Shown: positions 32,737 through 41,411 of the stretch, piece after piece
Position numbering within the stretch: the first letter of the stretch is position 1
How the letters are laid out: each line of letters starts with the position of its first letter
Assembly (NCBI GenBank): GCA_937919945.1
Contig: CALESY010000059.1
Location: 1 to 48,616 of the forward strand
DNA: 48,616 nucleotides
Source: an uncultured Chitinophagaceae bacterium
GTDB taxonomy: Bacteria > Bacteroidota > Bacteroidia > Chitinophagales > Chitinophagaceae
Reading direction: 5' to 3'
The notes under the pieces: model-generated
What the model saw: the letters and a program-made list of their open reading frames with translations, nothing else
Told to the model about the DNA's origin: nothing
Database searches by the model: none
Program-made: the position numbers and the translations under genes

Positions 32737-33780
32737 ATGAAGAAGTGGATAAGGTATATATTGATAGTGTTCGGGTTGATAGTTTTATGCCTGTCAACAT
32801 CAACAAACACAATGCAGAAGATATCTGACGCGCGCAATGATAACGATGCATGGTGGGGTTCACATTTTCCGTACGAGGGTGATTTGGTTGGGATGTCTTA
32901 CCTGTATTTTGAAAAAAGTTTCCATAAGCCTAAAGAAAAGATTTATGCTAAAGCTGATTGTAACAAAGACAGCATCAATCTGGTGATTTGGGGCGATAGC
33001 TACACGCAGTATATGAGCGATAGCAGCTTTTGTGCTGCAGGCTACCAGTATGGGCGCAGGTATTTCAGCACAATGAAGTGTAAGATTGACAGCACAAAAA
33101 GAAACATACTGATAATAGAAATAACTGAACGGGGAGTGCGCGGATACTTTAACAATACAGATATGTTCAATCATGTTGAATGTTCGGCAGGTAAGGTGGT
33201 TACCGATTGTACGATATCGCCAACTATACGATATGCTGCCTTCAAGCTGCCATCGATAAACCGCTTTTTCAATAAACACATCAACCAAAATCTGGAATAC
33301 AATCTGTTCAATTACAATTTTATGTACCCATTCAGGGGCAGTAAAGCATGGATTAATTATAAATTATTCCATCGTGCATCCGGCAATGTAGCAATTTCAG
33401 ATAATGGCGACAGGCTTTTTCTGAAAGAAACAATACAGCATAAAGGGTTTACAGGCTATGGTACAACGGTATCTGAAGAAGAAGTGAATAATATAGTGAG
33501 TGTACTCAATGATATTAATAACCACTATAAACAAGCCGGCTTTGATGCAGTGTATTTATCCATCATACCCAATGCTGTAACTATATATCAACCAGAGGGT
33601 TACAATATGCTCATACCACGCATACAAATGCATCCTGCATTGCAGATGAAGTGTTTAGATGTGTATTCCATATACAAAAAAAGTCCTGAAGGAATGTATT
33701 GGCGTGGCGATACTCACTGGAGTAGTGAAGGTGCGAATGTATGGTTGAAACTTGTGAATAGTACTATAATGCGTCCCTGA
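32737..33780 (+). CDS. SGNH-fold (AlgX/AlgJ-like) acetyltransferase or hydrolase
   Basis: 347 residues. An N-terminal membrane anchor (MKKWIRYILIVFGLIVLCLS) is followed by a periplasmic SGNH domain: S88 in IWGDSY is the nucleophile, and D325/H327 in WRGDTHWS complete the triad. This DTHWS arrangement is typical of AlgJ/AlgX/DltD-like partners of MBOAT proteins. It likely transfers acetyl from the MBOAT partner to a polysaccharide. It starts four bases after the MBOAT stop; the reading from 32692 would overlap that gene. The 3' end overlaps the convergent lptD gene by 17 bases. Confidence 0.88.
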   Translation: MKKWIRYILIVFGLIVLCLSTSTNTMQKISDARNDNDAWWGSHFPYEGDLVGMSYLYFEKSFHKPKEKIYAKADCNKDSINLVIWGDSYTQYMSDSSFCAAGYQYGRRYFSTMKCKIDSTKRNILIIEITERGVRGYFNNTDMFNHVECSAGKVVTDCTISPTIRYAAFKLPSINRFFNKHINQNLEYNLFNYNFMYPFRGSKAWINYKLFHRASGNVAISDNGDRLFLKETIQHKGFTGYGTTVSEEEVNNIVSVLNDINNHYKQAGFDAVYLSIIPNAVTIYQPEGYNMLIPRIQMHPALQMKCLDVYSIYKKSPEGMYWRGDTHWSSEGANVWLKLVNSTIMRP

Positions 33781-36436
33781 AGTCTCGCCTGCGCACCAGT
33801 TTCAGGTCTTGCAGCACGGTAGCTTTTACTTGCAGTGTAAAGAAGTAGCTCTTGCGTTGGCCGAAAGGAATAGTGCTGATACGCATCTCCCAACAATGCA
33901 TATCGCGATAAATATCTATAGATGTAAGCTGCAACTGTTTGGCAGTAAAATCGTACCCTGTGCGTACACCAACTTTCCATCTTGATGTTATGTTTACATC
34001 GCCATCTACCCCTATAAAATGTTGAGAGACTTTGAGTGTATCTTTTTTACGTTCCACAATTTGCTCTTTGCTGATACCCAGCGTGTAAGAGAAGTTGACA
34101 TTAAATGGTATATTGAAATCAGCATAGTCATCGTACCTGCCATACAGCATGGTACGCCTTACATCATCGGTCTGCTTGCTTTTATCTTTTGGTTTCCCGC
34201 TAAAGCCGCCAGCCAAACTGATGTTAGCATTTTGAAAACGGGCTATGCCCCCGCCACCATTCCACATAACGGTATTAATGCGCCTGCCTAAATCATAATC
34301 AAACCTGTATGGGTCGAAAGCAGCATTGGCAGTCAGGTTCAGTACATTGAAGAACATGGTAGCAAAGGTGACACCAATACCACTGAAGTTGAAAGAATCT
34401 GCAGCAATGTCATAAGAACTCCCGATTCTGAAATTATCAATCAGGCGTATGTTTTTGAAGCCTGTACTATCTTTTGATGTACGAAGTTTCATTTGCAGGT
34501 TGTTATCTATACTGAAGTTTACAGCACTGCGTATCCTTCCAAACTGGCCTTGCCCCGGTGAGCCGGGGATATTGCCATCATATATAGACTGAAATACAGG
34601 TTGGCTGGTGGCATCGAGTCTTGTACGGTAACCATAATTAAAAGGCGCTGCAGCATAATCGGGCAAATAGCCGATACCTACACTGGGTGTCAGTACATGC
34701 CTGATGCCTGCTACCTTTCCTTTTTTAAACATCTTCATGCCATAGATGCGGGTATTAAAATCCACACCTGCATTGAAATCGCGAGATGCAAAAAAACCGC
34801 GGTTCATTATCGTATCGAGCCTGTCGGTAGTAGTGTTATAATATCGGTACATCTGCCTTGTCAGCCAATATTCATTGTATCCAAGCGTAAAGTTCATGTT
34901 AATGAACCGCATGATATTGTAGGAAGCCCTGATAGGCACAGAATGCTTCATGCCGTTTTGCATATCGTTGAAAGACAGCCTGTTGATACTGAAGTTAGAA
35001 TCAATAAAATTGAGTTTATTAATAGCTCCGAATGTGTAGTCAATACTTATTTTGTCATACCATCTGCCACCGATTCTTTTTTTGTTTTGAAACGGGTTGA
35101 TGTTGGGGACAAAGAATGCTATTTCAGGTAAATAAACATCTACAACCCTTGTTTGTGTATTTTGTGTATGCCTTGCACTGACGGTAAGGGTATAAGGTTT
35201 ATTCTGCCATTGTTTGGTATATGCAATGTTTGATGTGTACTGGTTTTGCAGTATTTGGTTAGTGTTAAAAGTATTATTGCTGTTGTATGTAGAAGTACCA
35301 ACCTCAACTGTAGCATTAAAACCTACGCCCGGGCGAGATTTCGGATCGCTGGCGTGCGCCCACTGTACCAAAAAATCTTTAGTTACAGATGAGTTGGTTT
35401 CATAAGCCTCACCTATCTTATTATATGCGTAGCTGAATCGCAACCTGCCATTGTACCGATACCTGTTGATGTAGTTTGAGTGCAGATTGGCAGCCCAGCT
35501 ACCCTTAGTATAGAAATTAGCTTCGGCAAGCAGGTCTGCTTTGTCACTCAAATTGAAGTAGTAACCGCCATTTAGCAAGCCAATGCCTCGCTGCTCCTCT
35601 ATCGTATAAGTGGGTATTTTAAAGCCCGAACGCTGCCCTTGTGTGATGGGGAATAGCCCGAAAGGCAAAAACAAAGGTGTGGGCACATCTTCAATATGAA
35701 TATTGGCTGGACCCGATGCTACCACTCTATTGGGTATCAGCTTTATTTTTTGCGCATTGATGCCAAAGTGTGGTTTCTCTAACGCGCACGTAGTATATAC
35801 ACTGTGATAGCCATATATGCTTTGGTCGGGGTTGCGTTTTACCTGTTCGCTGATCACAAAACCCTCACCGTACTGAGAGCGGACATTGCGCACGATGGCA
35901 CGTTTGCTCTTGAAGTTGTACTGCATCGAGTCGTAGGTAAATTTCTCTTGACCCTGCATAAAGGTAGGCCTGCTTTTAGCTCTCATGGCGCTGTCTTCGG
36001 GCAACGATGCTGTTACGATATTATCTGCCTGCCTATAACTTACCTGATGCGCCTCCAATTGCATCTCTTCATATTTTACTTTGGCATTTCCGTACAGTTC
36101 AAAGATATTAGCCTGCATATTTAATACTGCAGAATCTGAAGCATCTGCAGTAACAATAGATGGCAAAGCATCAGGTGAAATACGGATACCCAGAGAGTCT
36201 TCCAGGCTGTTTTTTGCTAGGCTATTAGCTCTGTTGTTGACTGTATCTTGCTTTACTAAACTATCTACACGTATTGTATCTGTAATAGTGCGAGTACTAT
36301 CAGGTGCACTAACAGGTGGCTTTGTTCGTTGTGCGTTTGCTGCATTTGTTAAAACAAACACAAAAAACACAACCGTAAGAATACTTAAACGGTGGCAGCT
36401 TGGGAAATTTGGAATAATTTTACCGCGCAGGCTCAT
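33764..36436 (-). CDS. lptD: LPS-assembly protein LptD-like outer membrane protein
   Basis: 890 residues. A signal peptide (to about NAANAQ) precedes an LptA/OstA-like beta-jellyroll domain (about 85-270; IFELYGNAKVKYEEMQLEA, KFTYDSMQYNFKSKRAIVRNV, YTTCALEKPHFGINAQKIKL, FLPFGLFPITQGQRSGFKIPTY) and a large C-terminal barrel. LptD with LptE places lipopolysaccharide in the outer leaflet. The start at 36436 is chosen because an ATG at 36448 would lie inside the -7 box at 36446-36453. The gene is divergent from an amidase. Confidence 0.9.
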   Translation of the reverse strand: MSLRGKIIPNFPSCHRLSILTVVFFVFVLTNAANAQRTKPPVSAPDSTRTITDTIRVDSLVKQDTVNNRANSLAKNSLEDSLGIRISPDALPSIVTADASDSAVLNMQANIFELYGNAKVKYEEMQLEAHQVSYRQADNIVTASLPEDSAMRAKSRPTFMQGQEKFTYDSMQYNFKSKRAIVRNVRSQYGEGFVISEQVKRNPDQSIYGYHSVYTTCALEKPHFGINAQKIKLIPNRVVASGPANIHIEDVPTPLFLPFGLFPITQGQRSGFKIPTYTIEEQRGIGLLNGGYYFNLSDKADLLAEANFYTKGSWAANLHSNYINRYRYNGRLRFSYAYNKIGEAYETNSSVTKDFLVQWAHASDPKSRPGVGFNATVEVGTSTYNSNNTFNTNQILQNQYTSNIAYTKQWQNKPYTLTVSARHTQNTQTRVVDVYLPEIAFFVPNINPFQNKKRIGGRWYDKISIDYTFGAINKLNFIDSNFSINRLSFNDMQNGMKHSVPIRASYNIMRFINMNFTLGYNEYWLTRQMYRYYNTTTDRLDTIMNRGFFASRDFNAGVDFNTRIYGMKMFKKGKVAGIRHVLTPSVGIGYLPDYAAAPFNYGYRTRLDATSQPVFQSIYDGNIPGSPGQGQFGRIRSAVNFSIDNNLQMKLRTSKDSTGFKNIRLIDNFRIGSSYDIAADSFNFSGIGVTFATMFFNVLNLTANAAFDPYRFDYDLGRRINTVMWNGGGGIARFQNANISLAGGFSGKPKDKSKQTDDVRRTMLYGRYDDYADFNIPFNVNFSYTLGISKEQIVERKKDTLKVSQHFIGVDGDVNITSRWKVGVRTGYDFTAKQLQLTSIDIYRDMHCWEMRISTIPFGQRKSYFFTLQVKATVLQDLKLVRRRDFRDAL

Positions 36437-36445
36437 GAACGGGTG

Positions 36446-36453
36446 CAAAAATA
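36446..36453 (-). promoter_or_regulatory. -7 box of lptD
   Basis: TATTTTTG on the minus strand, ending nine bases before the ATG at 36436, so the leader is very short. This decides the start codon. Confidence 0.6.
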
Positions 36454-36458
36454 GTTAA

Positions 36459-36491
36459 TTGCTTTGGTACGTTCATGAATTTGTATATTTA
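36459..36491 (+). promoter_or_regulatory. Possible promoter of the amidase gene
   Basis: TATATTTA (36484-36491), one mismatch from TAnnTTTG, 23 bases before the ATG. Candidate -33 TTGs lie 17 bases (36464-36466) or 22 bases (36459-36461) upstream. Confidence 0.4.
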
Positions 36492-36514
36492 ACCCATTAG
36501 TCAGCACATACAAC

Positions 36515-37357
36515 ATGCGCAACAGGTTACTCAGTTTTATACTACTCATATTATTTATACCAAGTGTTGCTTCGGCTAACGCTAATAAGATAACAAAAAT
36601 TGTGCTGGATGCCGGGCATGGTGGTAAAGATGCTGGCGCTAAAGGCCAGTTTTCGCTGGAAAAAGAACTGACATTGGCCATTGTGAAACGCCTTGGCAAG
36701 ATGATAAATGATAGTATGCATGGTGTACAGGTTATATATACACGTACTGTTGACGAATACCCTACATTGCCCGAAAGGCATCGTATAGCTAATGAAGCTA
36801 AAGGTGATTTATTCATTTCAGTTCATATCAACTCTTCTGCCATGAAGAAACATAAAGAGTTGGTAGGGTACAGAACAGTGAAAAAAGGAAAGAAAAAGCT
36901 GAAACAACCCATATATAAAATAACCTATAATAATACCACTACAGCATCCGGTACTGAAAGTTACGTGTTGGGGTTACACCGTAATTCGCAGAAAGAAAAT
37001 GCAATAGGTGAATACGAGGAAAATGTAGCGGAAGAACCTGGTATGCTGAATGAAAACGACCCTATGACTGCTATAATTGTAGCACAGTATGCACAAGCCT
37101 TCCTGACGCGTAGTGTATTGATTGGTACTAAAATTCAACAACAGTTTGAATGGCAGGGAAGAAACAGCAGAGGTGTCATGCAAAAAGGGTTGGAAGTACT
37201 GGCCGGTAGTGCTATGCCTGGTGTTTTGGTAGAATGTGGCTATATCAACAATCCTGATGAAGAGGTGTATATGAATTCTGAGCACGGGCAGTACGAAATA
37301 GCCCTTGCCATATACAGGGGTATCAAGGCTTATAAATACGAGGTAGAAGCCCAATAA
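36515..37357 (+). CDS. N-acetylmuramoyl-L-alanine amidase (Amidase_3)
   Basis: 280 residues. A Sec signal (MRNRLLSFILLILFIPSVASA) is followed by one Amidase_3 domain. Zinc ligands are H35 (DAGHGGKD), E49 (SLEKEL) and H104 (SVHINS); the catalytic glutamate is E240 (VLVECGYINN). The enzyme cuts the bond between MurNAc and the stem peptide in the periplasm, for cell separation or turnover. An insertion of basic residues (about 117-130) is typical of Bacteroidota members. Divergent from lptD, an arrangement also seen in relatives as far as known. Confidence 0.94.
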   Translation: MRNRLLSFILLILFIPSVASANANKITKIVLDAGHGGKDAGAKGQFSLEKELTLAIVKRLGKMINDSMHGVQVIYTRTVDEYPTLPERHRIANEAKGDLFISVHINSSAMKKHKELVGYRTVKKGKKKLKQPIYKITYNNTTTASGTESYVLGLHRNSQKENAIGEYEENVAEEPGMLNENDPMTAIIVAQYAQAFLTRSVLIGTKIQQQFEWQGRNSRGVMQKGLEVLAGSAMPGVLVECGYINNPDEEVYMNSEHGQYEIALAIYRGIKAYKYEVEAQ

Positions 37358-37444
37358 TTTAATTTTCTGTTTATACGATTTTTGCCGACAAATCACCCGT
37401 ATTACTTGCCTGTATTGCTTTTTAACAGCTTTTTTGCAATTCTG

Positions 37445-37475
37445 TTGCTTTTTAGGATTGTTTCATTTATCTTTA
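37445..37475 (+). promoter_or_regulatory. Promoter of the EGF-like lipoprotein gene (TTG-N20-TATCTTTA)
   Basis: TTG at 37445-37447, 20 bases, TATCTTTA at 37468-37475 (one mismatch). It supports the ATG at 37500 over an upstream in-frame start at 37434. Confidence 0.65.
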
Positions 37476-37499
37476 AGCTTCGATAAAATTGATGAGCTA

Positions 37500-38039
37500 A
37501 TGAAAGCCCGTTTAAAGACTATTGTATTTTCAGCATTATTCGCTATTGCAGCTTTTGTGTCTGTAACCTATACTTCTTGTAACTCCGACAAATGCAAAGC
37601 CATCGTTTGTGCGTATGGCGGTGTTTGTAAAGATGGTGCATGTATATGCGCCGCCGGTTATGAGGGTACACAGTGCGAAATCGTATCTCGTGAAAAATAT
37701 AAGGGTGTTTGGCAGGTGTTTGAAAAAGGTACATATACAGAAACAAATCAATATCAGTTAACTATTGATTATGGAACTGATATGACAAGAATGGTTATCA
37801 AAGGTTTGTACAATAACATCAACGAAGGTGTTAATATGCGCATCAACGGCGATGAAATAACTATACCATTACAAACAGTACAAGGCTTCGAAATTCAAGG
37901 TACCGGTAAATTGAAATATGAATCTTTCTATGGTAAGCACGGAGAGTTGACAGTACGTTATACTATCAAAGATTTATCAAGTGGCATGACAGATGATTTC
38001 GGTGTAAACATAGGCGAAGCGTCTAAGTGGACTAAGTAA
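37500..38039 (+). CDS. Lipoprotein with EGF-like domain
   Basis: 179 residues. MKARLKTIVFSALFAIAAFV leads to a lipobox-like TYTSC (C27). Directly after it, C32, C37, C43, C48, C50 and C59 have the spacing of an EGF-like domain (CKAIVCAYGGVCKDGACICA, then GYEGTQCE). A C-terminal beta-rich domain of about 110 residues (KGVWQVFEKGTYTETNQYQL onwards) lacks further cysteines and resembles surface lipoprotein folds. The EGF domain close to the lipid anchor suggests a presentation module. No known function. Terminator follows. Confidence 0.85.
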   Translation: MKARLKTIVFSALFAIAAFVSVTYTSCNSDKCKAIVCAYGGVCKDGACICAAGYEGTQCEIVSREKYKGVWQVFEKGTYTETNQYQLTIDYGTDMTRMVIKGLYNNINEGVNMRINGDEITIPLQTVQGFEIQGTGKLKYESFYGKHGELTVRYTIKDLSSGMTDDFGVNIGEASKWTK

Positions 38040-38061
38040 TCACTAATAATATTTTACTTAC

Positions 38062-38088
38062 AAAGGGCTGCATTGCAGCCCTTTTCTT
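38062..38088. terminator. Bidirectional terminator between EGF lipoprotein and aroC
   Basis: Ten-bp perfect arms AAAGGGCTGC/GCAGCCCTTT around ATT, followed by TTCTT on the plus strand; the minus strand ends the aroC transcript. Confidence 0.88.
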
Positions 38089-39067
38089 ATTTGTACGCCT
38101 TATGCAGCAGTAGTAAATCTGCTAATGCTATGGCTGCTGCTGCCTCTGCTACTACGGGTACACGTAATGCAATACATAAGTCGTGCCTGCCTTTTACAGT
38201 AAATGTTTCTATCTGTTCTGTTTTATTATTCCAGGTTTGCTGTGCTTTAGGGGTGCTGCTGGTGGGCTTTACAGCTATACGGAATGTCAGTTCGTTACCA
38301 TTGGTGATACCACCGTTGATGCCTCCTGCATGATTGGTTTGTGTTGTGCCTTTTGCATCTGTAAATGTGTCGTTATGTTCACTGCCCCTCATCTTTGTAC
38401 CTGCAAAGCCAGTCCCGAATTCAATGCCCTTAATGGCAGGTATAGAAAAAATAAGATGACTGATAACAGATTCTGCAGAGTCGAAAAACGGTTCGCCGAG
38501 CCCAGCAGGCAAGCCTTTTACATTACAACTAACTATACCCCCAATGCTATCCTGTTCTTCTATAGCTTTTATTATAGCTGCTTCTATATCTTTATTGCCA
38601 CCGGCTTCTGTTAAACTTGCTTCGATGCTGATGCCGGTTAATATCTTTTTTGCTACTACACCAGCTGCTACAAGGCAAAGCGTAAGCCTGCCCGATGAGT
38701 GCCCACCACCACGATAATCGTTAAAGCCATTGAATTTGTGATGCAATACAAAGTCTGCATGGCCGGGGCGTGGTATATCTCGCAATGCTTCGTAGTCAGT
38801 AGAGCGTGTATTGTTGTTCCTGAATACGATAGTTATAGGTGCCCCTGTAGTAGTGTCGTTAAATACACCACTTAGTATTTCAGGCATATCGTCCTCTTTG
38901 CGTGGTGTGGTGCCTCTTGCACCTGCCTTGCGGCGTTCTATGTCTTTATTGAAATCATCAGCTGTCAGCGCAATACCGGGAGGGCAACCGTCAATAGTTA
39001 TGCCCACCACATGCCCGTGCGATTCGCCGAAAATATGTACCCTGAATAAACGCCCGATACTATTCAT
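38087..39067 (-). CDS. aroC: Chorismate synthase
   Basis: 326 residues. It removes phosphate from EPSP to give chorismate, the last shared step of aromatic synthesis, using reduced FMN. Signatures: GRLFRVHIFGESHGHVVGITIDGCPPG, RRKAGARGTTPRKEDD, RPGHADFVLHHKF, YRGGGHSSGRLT and GGINGGITNGNELTFRIA. It is somewhat shorter than the usual 350-360 residues, with the end trimmed. Its first eight bases overlap the end of aroA, so translation is coupled. Last gene of the aroB-aroA-aroC operon. Confidence 0.97.
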   Translation of the reverse strand: MNSIGRLFRVHIFGESHGHVVGITIDGCPPGIALTADDFNKDIERRKAGARGTTPRKEDDMPEILSGVFNDTTTGAPITIVFRNNNTRSTDYEALRDIPRPGHADFVLHHKFNGFNDYRGGGHSSGRLTLCLVAAGVVAKKILTGISIEASLTEAGGNKDIEAAIIKAIEEQDSIGGIVSCNVKGLPAGLGEPFFDSAESVISHLIFSIPAIKGIEFGTGFAGTKMRGSEHNDTFTDAKGTTQTNHAGGINGGITNGNELTFRIAVKPTSSTPKAQQTWNNKTEQIETFTVKGRHDLCIALRVPVVAEAAAAIALADLLLLHKAYK

Positions 39068-40283
39068 ACTTCAAATTACATTTTACACCCAATGCTGCCA
39101 AGTCTTTAAAAAACGCAGGGTAAGATTTATTGACAGCTTCCGCATTTTTTATTACTACATCTCCATCTGCATACAAAGCTGCTATAGCTGCTGCCATAGC
39201 AATACGGTGATCGTTATAGCTATCAACCGTGCAGCCTCTAAATTGTTGTATACCCGTTATAGTTAAGGTATTTTCTTCAATAGTAGAATCAATACCCAAT
39301 TGAGCAAGCAGGGCTGTTGTACTTATTGCACGATTACTTTCTTTATGTATTAAACGTTTAATACCATGTATTTTACTTTGCCCTTTACAAGTACCTGCAT
39401 ATACTGCCAGTATGGGAATAACATCAGGGCAGTCTTTCGCATCAAAGTCAAAGGCTTCTCTGGCAGGGCTTACAACTTGCAATACGGCTTTATCTGCCTG
39501 TAGCGTATTGTAGTTCAGGTTTTGTATATCAATCTTGCTGTTTGTAATAGTGCTTGCTACTACAAAATTAGCGGCAGCACTCATGTCTGCTTCAATATTC
39601 ATCTCAACCGTATCGTGTAGTGCAGCCTGTGGTATAATGGTAAACTGTTTATAATCATCATGCTCCACACGTTTGCCGAATTGTTGCAATACGGCTAAAG
39701 TTAAGTCTATATAGGGTTTGCTGTTCAGGTTATTGACTGTTATTGTAACCCGTTCTTTTGTTGCAAAAGCATAGGCGAACAATATACCTGATAAGAATTG
39801 TGAACTCAACGATCCATCTATACTGATGTTGGCAGGGTGCATTGGCCCTTTGATGGTGATAGGCAATAATCCGTTGTTACTGTTGATGCTTACACCAACT
39901 TGTGGCAGTAGTGTATTGAAAACATCCATTGGTCGTTTTAGCAAGCTTCCCTCACCGGTTATAGTAATCTCCTTGTGGTATAATGATGCGATAGGTATAA
40001 AAAGTCTGGCAGACAATCCACTTTCCTTACAATTAACAATATCTGCAATAGGGTTGATACCATGCGATGTAACTTCTATGCTATGGACTGTTTGTACAAC
40101 ATGCGCACCCAATTGTTTCACAATATGCAACGCAGCTTTATCATCATCCGACTGTCCGGGATTGTTGATGATGGTTTTGCCCGTATGTAGCAAAGCGGCA
40201 GCACAAGCACGCTGCATCATGCTTTTAGACGCAGGTGGTATAATACTACCCGCAGGTATGCTTTTGCTAACTATTGCCTGCAT
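39060..40283 (-). CDS. aroA: 3-phosphoshikimate 1-carboxyvinyltransferase (EPSP synthase)
   Basis: 407 residues from MQAIVSKSIPAGSIIPPASKSMMQRACAAALL; the start at 40283 (not 40319) fits Bacteroidota homologues and reduces overlap with aroB to 17 bases. The two inverted alpha-beta domains show the phosphate and shikimate-binding ASKSMMQRA, ESGLSARLFIPIA, ITGEGSLLKRPM, GSLSSQFLSGILF and DYNDHRIAMAAAIAAL-like SYNDHRIAMA. Catalyses addition of the enolpyruvyl group. Divergent at the N-terminal glycine loop from class I enzymes; herbicide response cannot be predicted from this alone. Confidence 0.95.
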   Translation of the reverse strand: MQAIVSKSIPAGSIIPPASKSMMQRACAAALLHTGKTIINNPGQSDDDKAALHIVKQLGAHVVQTVHSIEVTSHGINPIADIVNCKESGLSARLFIPIASLYHKEITITGEGSLLKRPMDVFNTLLPQVGVSINSNNGLLPITIKGPMHPANISIDGSLSSQFLSGILFAYAFATKERVTITVNNLNSKPYIDLTLAVLQQFGKRVEHDDYKQFTIIPQAALHDTVEMNIEADMSAAANFVVASTITNSKIDIQNLNYNTLQADKAVLQVVSPAREAFDFDAKDCPDVIPILAVYAGTCKGQSKIHGIKRLIHKESNRAISTTALLAQLGIDSTIEENTLTITGIQQFRGCTVDSYNDHRIAMAAAIAALYADGDVVIKNAEAVNKSYPAFFKDLAALGVKCNLKYE

Positions 40284-41304
40284 CTGAAAAATGATCGAGT
40301 GCTGTTTTGATGGTTTCAAATGGCAGGGGCTTTATCAACGCGCTGCCAATACTGCTCAATACCACATAGTCTATCGTGTTGTTATTACGCTTTTTATCCA
40401 TCACCAATATATCCATCAGTTGCTCCGTATGTAGTTTTAGTGATGTAGGTAGTTTGTATTGCTGCAGTACTATGCTCAGCTGTTTGCGTATATCGCTACT
40501 CAGCCCACATTCCTTTTCAGAAATGCTGCAAGCCACCAGCATACCCAATGATATGGCCTGTCCGTGTGGCAGATTGTATAATGTTTCAATAGCATGGCCT
40601 GCCGTATGCCCGAAGTTCAGCAGCTTGCGTACGTTGTTTTCTGTTTCGTCTTCTGTGACCGTTTTGTTCTTCCAGTTTACACAACGTTGTATCAATTCGT
40701 TCAACGCTGCACTATCGTCTTTGTAAAAATTGATGATGCGTGTTGCCAGTTCTGCAAACAAAGGTGCATCAAATATGCAGGCGTATTTAATGATTTCAGC
40801 AAAACCGTTGCTCCACTCCATATCGGGTAGTGTATGCAACAATGCAGTATCGTACAAAATAAAAGAGGGCTGCCTGATGGTGCCAAGCATATTTTTGTGC
40901 AGCCCGAAGTTGACACCGTTCTTACCACCCACAGCAGCATCTACCATAGCCAGCAAGGTAGTAGGCACAAAGCTAAAAGGCACACCTCGCATATAGATGC
41001 TGGCAGCATACCCGGCAATATCCGTTACGATACCCCCACCAAAACCTATGATGGTGGTTTTCTTATGTGCTTTAAACTCTAATAGTTGCTCGGTGATGGA
41101 CTGGATGGTTTGTTGTGTTTTATGCTCCTCGCCAGCCGGTATGATAATAGTGCGGTATGAAGCAACAACGTGCTGATATAAAGTAGCTACATTGCTATCG
41201 GTAATAATAATGCTGCTGTCGGCAGGAGCTTTTTTCAATAGCTCTTTAATGCCTGCAAAGCAGTATTGTACCGTACCTGTAGGGAAACTGACACTGTATT
41301 CCAT
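40267..41304 (-). CDS. aroB: 3-dehydroquinate synthase
   Basis: 345 residues. It makes 3-dehydroquinate from DAHP with NAD+ and zinc. Visible motifs: IIPAGEEHKT, GFGGGIVTDIAGYAASIYMRG, VPTTLLAMVDAAVGGKNGVNFG, KNMLGTIRQPSFILYD, NGFAEIIKYACIFD and the zinc-binding NFGHTAGHAIETL. First gene of the overlapping aroB-aroA-aroC operon. A -7 box ends eight bases before its ATG. Divergent from mnmA. Confidence 0.97.
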   Translation of the reverse strand: MEYSVSFPTGTVQYCFAGIKELLKKAPADSSIIITDSNVATLYQHVVASYRTIIIPAGEEHKTQQTIQSITEQLLEFKAHKKTTIIGFGGGIVTDIAGYAASIYMRGVPFSFVPTTLLAMVDAAVGGKNGVNFGLHKNMLGTIRQPSFILYDTALLHTLPDMEWSNGFAEIIKYACIFDAPLFAELATRIINFYKDDSAALNELIQRCVNWKNKTVTEDETENNVRKLLNFGHTAGHAIETLYNLPHGQAISLGMLVACSISEKECGLSSDIRKQLSIVLQQYKLPTSLKLHTEQLMDILVMDKKRNNNTIDYVVLSSIGSALIKPLPFETIKTALDHFSDAGNS

Positions 41305-41312
41305 CTATGGTT

Positions 41313-41320
41313 CAAAAATA
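41313..41320 (-). promoter_or_regulatory. -7 box of aroB
   Basis: TATTTTTG on the minus strand ends eight bases before the aroB ATG at 41304, implying a leader of only a few bases. No -33 TTG at standard spacing. Confidence 0.5.
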
Positions 41321-41394
41321 ACCCTTATCAGCTTAAATAATACGCAGGTACGCAATATCTATGGTTGGCAGCAGTGTGTTAGGTGGCTTATTCG

Positions 41395-41402
41395 TACCTT
41401 TG
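41395..41402 (+). promoter_or_regulatory. -7 box of mnmA
   Basis: TACCTTTG ends nine bases before the ATG at 41412. The block CTTTGCGCTTCGAAA (41398-41412) is identical to that at the ahcY promoter (2143-2157). The transcript is predicted to have almost no leader. Confidence 0.55.
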
Positions 41403-41411
41403 CGCTTCGAA

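Noticed and set aside
34601..35131. Open frame of about 176 codons opposite lptD
   Set aside because: Antisense to the barrel region; composition fits a mirror frame.
36437..36448. lptD start at 36448
   Set aside because: That ATG lies inside the exact -7 box TATTTTTG; the ATG at 36436 fits promoter geometry.
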